Source: Variovorax paradoxus (lineage in GTDB: Bacteria > Pseudomonadota > Gammaproteobacteria > Burkholderiales > Burkholderiaceae_C). Taken from it: a stretch of DNA of 64,000 nucleotides. The notes under the pieces are model-generated. The model worked only from the letters and a program-made list of their open reading frames with translations. It searched no databases and was not told the DNA's origin. Both the position numbers and the translations under genes were made by a program. Positions 53,579 through 61,130 of this stretch are shown here, piece by piece. How positions within the stretch are numbered: the first letter of the stretch is position 1; each line of letters starts with the position of its first letter. The stretch lies in NCBI RefSeq assembly GCF_030815855.1, contig NZ_JAUSXG010000001.1, forward strand, positions 1,860,001 to 1,924,000, given 5' to 3'.

Positions 53579-53845
53579 ATGAGAAAGAGCAGATACACCG
53601 AGGAGCAGATCATCGGTTTCATCAAGCAAGCCGAGTCCGGCTTGCCGATCAAGGATCTGTGCCGCAAAGGCGGCTTCAGCGACGCGACCTTCTACAAATG
53701 GCGCGCCAAATACGGCGGCATGGACGTGCCCGACGCCAGGCGACTGCGTGAACTCGAGGCCGAGAACAACAAGCTCAAGAAGCTGTTGGCTGAGGCCCAC
53801 CTGGACATCCACGCGCTGAACACGGCCTTCGGGGTAAAGCGATAG
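53579..53845 (+). CDS. IS3-family transposase OrfA
   Basis: 88 residues. Helix-turn-helix of the HTH_Tnp_1 type (RYTEEQIIGFIKQAESGLPIKDLCRKGGFSDATFYKWRAKYGG) and a leucine-zipper-like helix (RLRELEAENNKLKKLLAEAHLD). The ATG at 53579 is chosen because GGAGA lies about 10 bases upstream; an ATG at 53570 is too close. Ends at TAG 53843-53845, shortly after a short A-run (AAAG, 53836-53839) where ribosomes can slip to the OrfB frame. Confidence 0.93.
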   Translation: MRKSRYTEEQIIGFIKQAESGLPIKDLCRKGGFSDATFYKWRAKYGGMDVPDARRLRELEAENNKLKKLLAEAHLDIHALNTAFGVKR

Positions 53846-53877
53846 CCCCGCAAGCCAAGCGCGCGGCCGTTGCCATC

Positions 53878-54714
53878 ATGATCGGGGAATGCGATCTGAG
53901 CGAACGGCGCGCCTGCAGGCTTGTGGGGCTCTCCCGCGACAGCTATCGCAATCCACCCGAGGCCAATGCCATGACGCAAGAGCTCAGCAGCAAGATCGTC
54001 GAGATCGCGCATGCACGTCGGCGCTTCGGCTACCGGCGCATCCACGACATGCTGCGCCCGAACTTCCCGGGCGTGAACCACAAGCGCGTCTACCGCCTGT
54101 ACAGCGCGGCCAACCTGGCGGTGCGCAAGCGCAAGAAGGCCAAGCGGCCCATCAGCGAGCGCGTTCCGCTGCAACTGGCCACGACGGTCAATGAGGTGTG
54201 GAGCATGGACTTCGTCAGCGACAGCCTGAGCACAGGACGGCGCATCAAGTGCTTGACCGTGGCCGATGACTTCAGCCACGAGTGCGTGAGCATCTCGGTC
54301 GACTGGGGAATCTCGGGGCAATACGTCACGCGACTGCTGGATCAAGCGGCCGTGTTCAGAGGCTACCCGCTGGCTGTGCGCACCGACAACGGGCCGGAGT
54401 TCACCAGTCGCGCCTTCATGGGCTGGGCGCAGGCCCACGGCATCCGTCACATCCTGATCGAGCCGGGACGGCCCATGCAGAACGGCTACATCGAGAGCTT
54501 CAACGGCAAGTTCAGGGACGAGTGCCTGAACGAACAGTGGTTCGAGACGCTGCAGCAGGCCAGATCGGCCATCACGCTCTGGCGCCAGGACTACAACGAG
54601 GTCAGGCCGCACAGCAGTTGCCAGCGAATGCCTCCGTCGAAGTTCGCCGAGCTGCATCGCCAGCGCGCTGGCGATGCAGCTCGATCCACTTCAACAACCA
54701 CCGAGATCAATTAA
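53878..54714 (+). CDS. IS3-family transposase OrfB (DDE integrase)
   Basis: 278 residues from the first ATG; the frame is open back into orfA, and the product is normally made as an OrfAB fusion by -1 frameshifting near 53836. DDE catalytic residues: Asp in EVWSMDFVSD, Asp in VRTDNGPEF, Glu in NGYIESFNGKFRDE. The N-terminal HTH_21 segment RRFGYRRIHDMLR and the C-terminal NEVRPHSS are typical. No disabling mutation is seen. Confidence 0.93.
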   Translation: MIGECDLSERRACRLVGLSRDSYRNPPEANAMTQELSSKIVEIAHARRRFGYRRIHDMLRPNFPGVNHKRVYRLYSAANLAVRKRKKAKRPISERVPLQLATTVNEVWSMDFVSDSLSTGRRIKCLTVADDFSHECVSISVDWGISGQYVTRLLDQAAVFRGYPLAVRTDNGPEFTSRAFMGWAQAHGIRHILIEPGRPMQNGYIESFNGKFRDECLNEQWFETLQQARSAITLWRQDYNEVRPHSSCQRMPPSKFAELHRQRAGDAARSTSTTTEIN

Positions 54715-54882
54715 TCTTGCAACCCCGGACTTCCTCGTTATGAATGGCACGGCAGGAGGGGGCAGGTCACCGACACATGCTTTCGATGGCGTCGGCCGTG
54801 CTGCTGACCACGTGCGCGAGCTTGCCCCCTGGGCGGCCGAGCACCGCACGCGGTGCGATGCCAGCGTGAGGCTCAGGGCACC

Positions 54883-55935
54883 TCAGCCCTGCTTTCGAAT
54901 CGCGAAGCAGGCGCCGGCCACGAGGATGAACGCGCCGATGATCACTTTCTGCCAGGTGCTGGGAACGCCCGCCAAGATCAGCACGTTGTTGATCAGCGTG
55001 ACCAGCACCACGCCCAGCAGCGTGCCCCCGACCGTGCCGCTGCCGCCGGTGATGCGCGCGCCGCCGAGGATCACCGCAGCGATCACGTCCAGTTCGTTGC
55101 CCACGAGGTCGAAAGGGTTCGCCAGCCGCGTGCTCGACACGTGCACGATGCCCGCTAGCCCCGAGAGGAACCCCGCATACATGAACACGAAGATGTGCAC
55201 CGTGCGCAGGTTGTAGCCCAGCCGCTCGGCAATCGCGAGGCTGCCGCCGATGGCGTACACCGCACGGCCGATGAGCGTGCGGTTCAGCAGCCACCACGTC
55301 AGCACCGCCGCGCCGGCCAGCACCAGCACCGTGGCGGGCAGCACCACGTGCAGGCCCTGCGCGGTGTCGAAGCGCCAGAGCGCCAGCTTGCCGAACGCGT
55401 CCATCGGCGCGGGCACGTTCATGAAGAACACTGTCCCGACGAAGGTCAGCAAGATGCCGCGGTACAGGTACTGCGTGCCGATGGTCACGATCAGCGACGG
55501 CGCCTTGAGCCAGTGCACCAGCAGGCCGTTGAACACGCCCAGCACCGCACCGCTCACCGCGCCCGCCGCCAGCAACAGCGCGATGGGCGCTTCGGGAAAG
55601 TAGTTCAGCACCAGCTTGGTGATGCTGTACATCGTGAGCGCGGCAACTGCGGCGAACGACACGTCGATGCCGCCGGCGGCCAGCACGATCAGCACGCCCA
55701 GCGCAAAGAGCCCGAGCACCGTGCAGGCCCGCACGATGTCGAACAGCACCGGCAATTGGAAGAAGCCCGGGTTGATGGCGCCGACTCCCAGGCACACCAG
55801 CACGATCAGCGCGAGCGTGAAGGCCGAGGGGCGCTGCGCGAGCCAGCCGCGCCACGAGGCCGTTGCCTTGGGAGCCGCTTGCGCAGCCGAAGCCGGCGCG
55901 GGCGTGGAGTGCGCTTGCATGGTGGAAGCCGTCAT
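54883..55935 (-). CDS. ABC sugar transporter permease 2 of the deoC cluster
   Basis: 350 residues, about ten membrane segments. GAVSGAVLGVFNGLLVHWLKAPSLIVTIGTQYLYRG and GGSLAIAERLGYN (cytoplasmic loop) are the RbsC-type signatures. The segment AAGGIDVSFAAVAAL is also typical. Its ATG overlaps the stop of the ATPase gene (ATGA at 55932-55935). With the permease at 58537 it would form a heterodimeric channel, as in the AI-2 (LsrCD) and rhamnose (RhaPQ) importers. It is the last gene of the cluster; an IS3 element ends 112 bases beyond it. Confidence 0.92.
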   Translation of the reverse strand: MTASTMQAHSTPAPASAAQAAPKATASWRGWLAQRPSAFTLALIVLVCLGVGAINPGFFQLPVLFDIVRACTVLGLFALGVLIVLAAGGIDVSFAAVAALTMYSITKLVLNYFPEAPIALLLAAGAVSGAVLGVFNGLLVHWLKAPSLIVTIGTQYLYRGILLTFVGTVFFMNVPAPMDAFGKLALWRFDTAQGLHVVLPATVLVLAGAAVLTWWLLNRTLIGRAVYAIGGSLAIAERLGYNLRTVHIFVFMYAGFLSGLAGIVHVSSTRLANPFDLVGNELDVIAAVILGGARITGGSGTVGGTLLGVVLVTLINNVLILAGVPSTWQKVIIGAFILVAGACFAIRKQG

Positions 55936-57506
55936 GAGAATGCGGGAGAAGGGGTGTCGGAAACCAGCGCGTGGTAGAGCTCGCTCTCGGCCAGGCCCTG
56001 TGCGTCGAAATCGTTGGCGATGCGGCCCTTGCGCATCAGAAGGATACGGTCGCAGTTCTGCAGCAGCTCCTGCAGATCGTCGCTCACCAGGATCACACCC
56101 AGGCCCTGCTCGGCCAGCCGCTGCACGATGCGGTAGATGGTGTCCTTGGAGCCCACGTCCACGCCCACGGTGGGGCCGTGCAGTATCAGCACGCGCGGGT
56201 CGATGGCCAGCCAGCGGCCGATGAGCACGCGCTGCTGGTTGCCGCCCGAGAGCGATTGCACCGGGCGGTCGACATCGGGCGTGGCGATCTGCAACTCGCT
56301 CACGGTGCGTTCGGCCAGCGCCTGGCACTGCTTGTCGTCGAGCGCGCCGAAGCGCCCGCGCAGGCGACCGAGCACGGCCGTGACGATGTTGTCGCGAATC
56401 GGCTTGTCGAGAAAGAGGCCCTCGCTCAGCCGGTCTTCGGGCACGTAGCCGATGCCCTGGCGGATGCCGTCGCTCGGCGTCTTCAGCGTGATCTGCCGGC
56501 CGCCGAGCGCGATGCGCCCGCGGTCGGCCGCCTGCACGCCAGCCAAGGCCAGCGCCAGCTCGTTGCGGCCCGAGTCGAGCAACCCGGTGATGCCGAGGAT
56601 CTCGCCCTTGTGCAGCGTGAAGTGCACATCGCTGAACTGCGCGCCGCGGCCGAGCGCTTCGACCTTCAGCAGCGTGTCGCCGCCGTGCGTCCGGTGGCGG
56701 TAGCGCGCGCCGTCGAGCTGCTTGCCGGTCATCCAGTGCGCGAGCTCGGCCTTGGTGAAATCGCGGATCGGCCCCTGTGCCACCTTCGTGCCGTCGCGAA
56801 AGACGATGGCCTGGCCGCCCATGGCCATGCACTCGTCGAGCTTGTGGCTCACGAACAGCACGGCCACGCCCTGCGCGCGCAGGTGCTCGACCACGTGCAC
56901 GAGGTTGTCGACTTCCTTTTGCGTGAGCGAGGTGGTGGGTTCGTCCATGATGACCATGCGCGCGCGTGTGGCCACGGCGCGTGCAATGGCCACGAGTTGC
57001 CGCGTGGCGAGGGGCAGTTCGTCGACGCGGCGCGCCAGAAAGGCCGCATCGGTCGGCAGCTTCACTGTTTCGAGGGCGCGCACGGCCGTGGCCGCCACCG
57101 CCTTGCGGTCGAAGCGCCGCGCGAGCTTGCCGCCGGTGGCGACCAGCTGCTCGCTGAGCGCGACGTTTTCGGCCACGCTCATGTTCGGGAGCAAGGACAG
57201 GTCCTGATAGACCGTCTCGATGCCCAGCGTGAGCGCCTCCAGCGGCGACAGCGATTCGTGCGGATGGCCATCGATCACGATGCGCCCGTGGCTCGGCGGC
57301 TGCGCGCCCGAGATGATCTTGATGAGGGTGCTCTTGCCGCAGCCGTTCTCGCCGAGCAGGTGGTAGATCTCGCCGGCTTCGATCGTGAGGTCGATGCCCC
57401 GCAGTGCGTGCACGCCGGCAAAGCGCTTGTGCACGTCCTGCACTTCGAGGAAGACACGGCGCCCGGCACCGGCCGGGGCTTGCGTGGAAGGCGCGGTAAG
57501 AGTCAT
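55932..57506 (-). CDS. ABC sugar transporter ATP-binding protein, two NBDs (deoC cluster)
   Basis: 524 residues. First half: Walker A GENGCGKST, Walker B VIMDEPTTSL, with signature degraded to LPLATRQLV. Second half: Walker A degenerate (GLLDSGRNEL), signature LSGGNQQRV intact, but the Walker B DE pair is HG (LILHGPTVGVDVG). So only the site made of NBD1 Walker motifs and the NBD2 signature can hydrolyse ATP. It lies 13 bases after the binding-protein gene and is coupled to the permease downstream. Confidence 0.92.
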   Translation of the reverse strand: MTLTAPSTQAPAGAGRRVFLEVQDVHKRFAGVHALRGIDLTIEAGEIYHLLGENGCGKSTLIKIISGAQPPSHGRIVIDGHPHESLSPLEALTLGIETVYQDLSLLPNMSVAENVALSEQLVATGGKLARRFDRKAVAATAVRALETVKLPTDAAFLARRVDELPLATRQLVAIARAVATRARMVIMDEPTTSLTQKEVDNLVHVVEHLRAQGVAVLFVSHKLDECMAMGGQAIVFRDGTKVAQGPIRDFTKAELAHWMTGKQLDGARYRHRTHGGDTLLKVEALGRGAQFSDVHFTLHKGEILGITGLLDSGRNELALALAGVQAADRGRIALGGRQITLKTPSDGIRQGIGYVPEDRLSEGLFLDKPIRDNIVTAVLGRLRGRFGALDDKQCQALAERTVSELQIATPDVDRPVQSLSGGNQQRVLIGRWLAIDPRVLILHGPTVGVDVGSKDTIYRIVQRLAEQGLGVILVSDDLQELLQNCDRILLMRKGRIANDFDAQGLAESELYHALVSDTPSPAFS

Positions 57507-57519
57507 GGCTGCCGCAGGA

Positions 57520-58524
57520 TCAGAAGGCGTACTTCTTGTAGTTCTGCTTGTCGACCTCGACCCAGGCCTGCCCCGTGACGATGATGCCGACGCCCGGCCC
57601 CTTCTTCACCGAGACCTTGTTGTAGCCCTGCACGCCCATGTCGGTGCCGTCGGTGATGGTCTTGCCGTCCAGCAGCATCTTCGCCGCCTTGTTCATGACG
57701 ATGCCGGCGTCCTTCGGATCCCAGAAGGCGATGCCGCCGACCGCGCCCGACTCGAGGAACTTGGCTGCCTCGCTCGGCAGGCCCGTGCCGTACACGCACA
57801 CCTTGCCTTGCAGGCCGGCTTCCTCCACCGCGCGGCCGATGCCCAGCACGTCGAGCGACGACGAGCCCTGGAAGCCCTTCAGGTCCGGGTGCTTGCGCAG
57901 CATTTCCTTGGCCTTGCCGTAGGCCTTTTCCGCATCGTTGAGCGACTCGTTCTTCGCGTCGACCAGCTGCATCTTGGGGTACTTCTTCGCGTTGGTGGCG
58001 CCGCCGTCGGCCCACTGCACCTGCGACTGGCTGCCCAGCGAGCCCACCAGCGAGGTCCACTTGCCCTGCTGGCCCATGCAGGCGGCCAGGCGTTCGTTGA
58101 TGCGCGCGCCGTAGGCCGTGTTGTCGAAGGCCTCGATGTCGACCATGGTGTTCTTCTGGTTGTCGGCCTCGTGCGTCACGACCTTGATGCCGCGCTCCAT
58201 GGCGCGCTTGAGCACCGGTTCGAGCGTGGGCGGGTCCATCGAGACCACGGCGATGGCGTCGACCTTCTTGGCCACCAGGTCTTCGATCAGGCGCTGCTGC
58301 TGCGCGGCGTCCGACTGGGCCGGGCCGATCTGGCGAGTGGCCACGCCGGAGGTGCTGGCGCCGAATTCCTTCACGCCCACTTCCATGCGGTTGAACCAGC
58401 TGATGCCGGTGATCTTCACCACGGTGACGATGTCCTGCGGCTTGCCCTGCGCATGCAGCGCGGAGGCGAAGGCAACGGTGCCCAGCGCCAGCACGGTGCA
58501 GGCGATCTTTGTTTTCTTCAGCAT
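57520..58524 (-). CDS. ABC sugar transporter periplasmic binding protein (RhaS/LsrB-like)
   Basis: 334 residues with signal peptide MLKKTKIACTVLALGTVAFASALHA. Peripla_BP_4 domain: VVKITGISWFNRMEVGVKEFG, VDAIAVVSMDPPTLEPVL, THEADNQKN, GSLGSQSQVQWADGG and FWDPKDAGIVMNKAAKM. The N-terminal KITGISWFNRM block is that of RhaS/LsrB-type binding proteins. AGGAGA precedes the ATG. Ligand is likely a pentose or deoxy sugar, judged from the kinase and DeoC. Confidence 0.9.
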   Translation of the reverse strand: MLKKTKIACTVLALGTVAFASALHAQGKPQDIVTVVKITGISWFNRMEVGVKEFGASTSGVATRQIGPAQSDAAQQQRLIEDLVAKKVDAIAVVSMDPPTLEPVLKRAMERGIKVVTHEADNQKNTMVDIEAFDNTAYGARINERLAACMGQQGKWTSLVGSLGSQSQVQWADGGATNAKKYPKMQLVDAKNESLNDAEKAYGKAKEMLRKHPDLKGFQGSSSLDVLGIGRAVEEAGLQGKVCVYGTGLPSEAAKFLESGAVGGIAFWDPKDAGIVMNKAAKMLLDGKTITDGTDMGVQGYNKVSVKKGPGVGIIVTGQAWVEVDKQNYKKYAF

Positions 58525-58536
58525 GTCTTTTGTCTC

Positions 58537-59589
58537 CTAGCCCTCGGTGGTTCTTTGCGTCGCGCCAGGAGGGGACTGGTGCGGCGGTGCGCTGGAGCGC
58601 GTAACTGAAACGAAGCTGCGCAGGTCGGCCAGGCTCAGCCGTGCCGATGCCAGGAAGAACAGCAGCAGCAGTCCCCAGGCGCAATCGCGGAAGAAATTCG
58701 AAATGCCCAGCAGGTTGAAGGTGCTGGACAGCAGCTGCAGCGCCACGGCCGAGAAGAACAGGCAGGTCATGCGCCCGTAGCCGCCCTGCGGCCGCACGCC
58801 CGCCATCACGGTGATGAGGATGGCGATGAGCAGGTAGGAGTTGCCGTAGTCGGACTTCACGCTGGCCGTGCGGGCCGCGATGATCACGCCGGCCACCGCG
58901 GCGAGCACGCCGCACAGCGCATAGGTGGCCACCAGCATGCGGTTCTGCGAAATGCCCGCGTAGCGCGCCGCCTTCGCGTTGGTGCCCAGCAGGAACAGGC
59001 GGATGCCGAACGGGCTTTGCTTGAGCAGCCAGCCCACGCCCAGCAGCATCGTCACGAAGATGACGAACGGAATCGGCACGCCCAACACCATCTCGTTGCC
59101 GATGGCCGAGAGCGGCTCGGCATCGCCCACGCGCAGGCTCGAGCCGCCGGTGAGCACCACGGCGAAGCCGGTATAGAGCAGCTGCGTGCCCAGCGTGCAA
59201 AGAATGGGCGTGAGGCCGGCGCGCGCGATCAGCAGCCCGTTGAGCAGCCCGCCCACCAGACCCATCGCCAGCGCAATGACGGCGAACCATCCCGTGTAGA
59301 TCCAGGGCGAGGCATCGGGCGTCGCGAGCATGGGCGCCACCGTGGCGGCAACCACGCCCGCCAGGTTGGCCAGCGCCACGCCGGACAGGTCGATGCCGCC
59401 GTTGCCCGAGATCATTGACAGCGCCACGCCCATGGCCAGCAGGCCGAGCTCGGGCAGCTGGCCGCCCATCGACTGGAAGTTGTAGACGTCGAGGAAGTCG
59501 CCCTTGGACAGCACCGTCGCGACCACGAGGATCACTACGTTGATGGCGACCAGGAAGTTGAGTTCGCGGTCTGAGAACCTGGAGGTCAT
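58537..59589 (-). CDS. ABC sugar transporter permease 1 of the deoC cluster
   Basis: 350 residues, about nine to ten membrane segments: ISGNGGIDLSGVALANLAG, GLVGGLLNGLLIARAGLTPILCTLGT (RbsC-type coupling segment) and LGTNAKAARYAGIS. The C-terminal 25 residues are polar and dispensable-looking. It lies 11 bases after the kinase gene and 12 bases before the binding-protein gene, so it belongs to the same transcript. Partner of the permease at 54883. Confidence 0.92.
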   Translation of the reverse strand: MTSRFSDRELNFLVAINVVILVVATVLSKGDFLDVYNFQSMGGQLPELGLLAMGVALSMISGNGGIDLSGVALANLAGVVAATVAPMLATPDASPWIYTGWFAVIALAMGLVGGLLNGLLIARAGLTPILCTLGTQLLYTGFAVVLTGGSSLRVGDAEPLSAIGNEMVLGVPIPFVIFVTMLLGVGWLLKQSPFGIRLFLLGTNAKAARYAGISQNRMLVATYALCGVLAAVAGVIIAARTASVKSDYGNSYLLIAILITVMAGVRPQGGYGRMTCLFFSAVALQLLSSTFNLLGISNFFRDCAWGLLLLFFLASARLSLADLRSFVSVTRSSAPPHQSPPGATQRTTEG

Positions 59590-59600
59590 GGCGCTTTCCT

Positions 59601-60551
59601 TCAGTGGGCGCGGTGCATCAGCGCATCGACCTCGGCCCGCGTGGGCATCGAAGGCGCGGTGCCGGCGCGCGTGACCGAGATGGCGGCCACCGCCGAGCCG
59701 AAGCGCGCGGCTTCCAGCGGCGAGGCGCCTTCGGCCAACGCCGCAGCGAAACCGCCGTTGAAGGCGTCGCCCGCGCCGGTCGTTTCCTTCACGGCACCGG
59801 CATTGAACACGGGGATGTGCACCGAGCCGCTCGCGCTGTGCAGCAGCGCACCCTTGTCGCCGAGCGTGATGAGCGCACAGCCCACGCCCTTGGCCAGGAA
59901 GAAGTCGCCCGCGCGGCGCGCGTCCTCGATGGTTTCCACGGCCATGCCGCTCAGCGCCGCGGCCTCGTGCTCGTTGGGCGTGATGTAGTCGCACAGCGCG
60001 TACAGCGCGTCGTCGAAGGGCAGGGCAGGCGCGGGGTTGAACACCGTCACCGTGCCGGCGGCGCGCGCCAGTTCGAGGCCGCGCCGCGCAGCGCTGGCGG
60101 GCTGTTCGAGTTGCGTGACGAACACGCGCGCACCGCGGATGGCGTCGGCCGCCGCGTCCACGTCGGCCGCGTCGATCAGCCCCGCAGCGCCGGGCACCAC
60201 GATGATCGCGTTGGCGCCCGTGACCTCGTGCACGTAGATGAAGGCCGCGCCGGTCGGCTGGTCCGCCACTTGCGGGGTGCGCGGCGTGATGCCTTCCTCA
60301 GCCCAGAGCGCGAGCGCGGTGGCGGCGAAGGCGTCCTGCCCGAGCTTGGAGATGAACGTGACCCCCGCGCCTGCGCGCGCTGCCGCCACGGCCTGGTTCG
60401 AGCCCTTGCCGCCGGGGCCCATGGCGAAGTCCGAGCCCGCGATGGTCTGGCCGACGCCGGGAAGCTGGGCCGCGCGGAAGGCGAGGTCGGCCACGAAGAT
60501 GCCGAGCACGGCGACGCCGCGCTGCTGTGAAGAGAGGGGGATGGCGGTCAT
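59601..60551 (-). CDS. Ribokinase-family sugar kinase
   Basis: 316 residues, PfkB family. GPGGKGSNQAVAAARAGA (sugar-binding glycines), NPAPALPFDD, TPNEHEAAALSG and the catalytic loop ETTGAGDAFNGGFAAALAEG with the base Asp. Order and motifs are those of RbsK/DeoK. Phosphorylates the imported pentose; because deoC is in the cluster, deoxyribokinase activity giving 2-deoxyribose 5-phosphate is plausible (inferred). It lies 4 bases after the FucU/RbsD gene. Confidence 0.92.
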   Translation of the reverse strand: MTAIPLSSQQRGVAVLGIFVADLAFRAAQLPGVGQTIAGSDFAMGPGGKGSNQAVAAARAGAGVTFISKLGQDAFAATALALWAEEGITPRTPQVADQPTGAAFIYVHEVTGANAIIVVPGAAGLIDAADVDAAADAIRGARVFVTQLEQPASAARRGLELARAAGTVTVFNPAPALPFDDALYALCDYITPNEHEAAALSGMAVETIEDARRAGDFFLAKGVGCALITLGDKGALLHSASGSVHIPVFNAGAVKETTGAGDAFNGGFAAALAEGASPLEAARFGSAVAAISVTRAGTAPSMPTRAEVDALMHRAH

Positions 60552-60555
60552 GGGA

Positions 60556-61008
60556 TCAGGCCTCGGGTGCGAGGACGCCCTTTTTGAAGATGAAGCAGCC
60601 GTAGAAGCGGCGCTCGCCCGTGGCGATCACGCAGTAGGCGCGGCGCGCGGCCTCGTAGAAGGCGAAGCGCTCGATGGAGCCCAGCGGTCGGGTGCGTCCC
60701 TCGGCCGCATCGATCTCGCGTTGCATCTCCTGCTGCACCGGCGGGACCTCGTTCGGCTCGCCCATGATCTCCATGCGCCGCGCGGGATCGTCCACCGCGT
60801 TGTCCAGCGGCAGCACCGAAAGAATGGCGCGCGCCGCCTCGCTGGTGCCCACGCCGTCGATGCGCAGCAGCCGGCCCAGGCTGGTCTGGCGCGCGACTGA
60901 ATCGGCCGGAAAGTTGGCGTCGCACAGCACCAGTTCGTCGCCATGGCCCATGGCGCGCAGGGCGTAAAGCACGTCCGCATTGAGCAGCGGATGGATGGAC
61001 TTCAGCAT
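60556..61008 (-). CDS. RbsD/FucU family sugar mutarotase (FucU-like)
   Basis: 150 residues. HPLLNADVLYALRAMGHGDELVLCDANFPA is the conserved opening of the family with His and Asp in the active site, and the C-terminal GERRFYGCFIFKKGV carries the other conserved residues. Interconverts the anomers or ring forms of the imported sugar. ACGGAG (minus strand, about 61015-61020) supports the ATG at 61008. It is the first gene after the operator region at 61060-61081. Confidence 0.9.
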   Translation of the reverse strand: MLKSIHPLLNADVLYALRAMGHGDELVLCDANFPADSVARQTSLGRLLRIDGVGTSEAARAILSVLPLDNAVDDPARRMEIMGEPNEVPPVQQEMQREIDAAEGRTRPLGSIERFAFYEAARRAYCVIATGERRFYGCFIFKKGVLAPEA

Positions 61009-61059
61009 GTTTGTCTCCGTAAAGGACCTGTCGTTCTTTTGAGCTATCTTAGAGAAAGA

Positions 61060-61081
61060 AAACGTTTGCGCAAACGTTTGC
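61060..61081. promoter_or_regulatory. LacI-family operator: perfect 20-base palindrome
   Basis: AAACGTTTGCGCAAACGTTT (61060-61079) is a perfect palindrome, and GCAAACGTTTGC (61070-61081) is a second, overlapping perfect 12-base palindrome of the classic LacI/GalR operator form with a central CG. It lies in the 122-base gap between the ALDH stop and the mutarotase start, about 50-70 bases before the mutarotase ATG on the minus strand, where the promoter should be (a TAAGAT-like -10 lies at about 61045-61052). No T-run follows, so it is not a terminator. Confidence 0.75.
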
Positions 61082-61130
61082 TATTCCGGGGTTTCCCTTG
61101 GTTTCCTTCGCGCCGTTGGGCGCTTGGCGC

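Larger units (their letters stand above)
53511..54770 (+). mobile_element. IS3-family insertion sequence (about 1260 bases)
   Basis: Imperfect terminal inverted repeats: left GTGACCTGCCCCTCCCAGCCGT (from 53511), right, read inward on the minus strand, GTGACCTGCCCCCTCCTGCCGT (to 54770). Contains orfA and orfB in the IS3 arrangement with a -1 frame change. The flanks differ (GGG on the left, CGA on the right), so no target duplication is visible. This suggests the element took part in a rearrangement after insertion. Confidence 0.9.

Noticed and set aside
54771..54882. A coding remnant between IS3 and the permease gene
   Set aside because: A short frame can be read, but it has no recognisable family and the stretch is too short to support a gene call.
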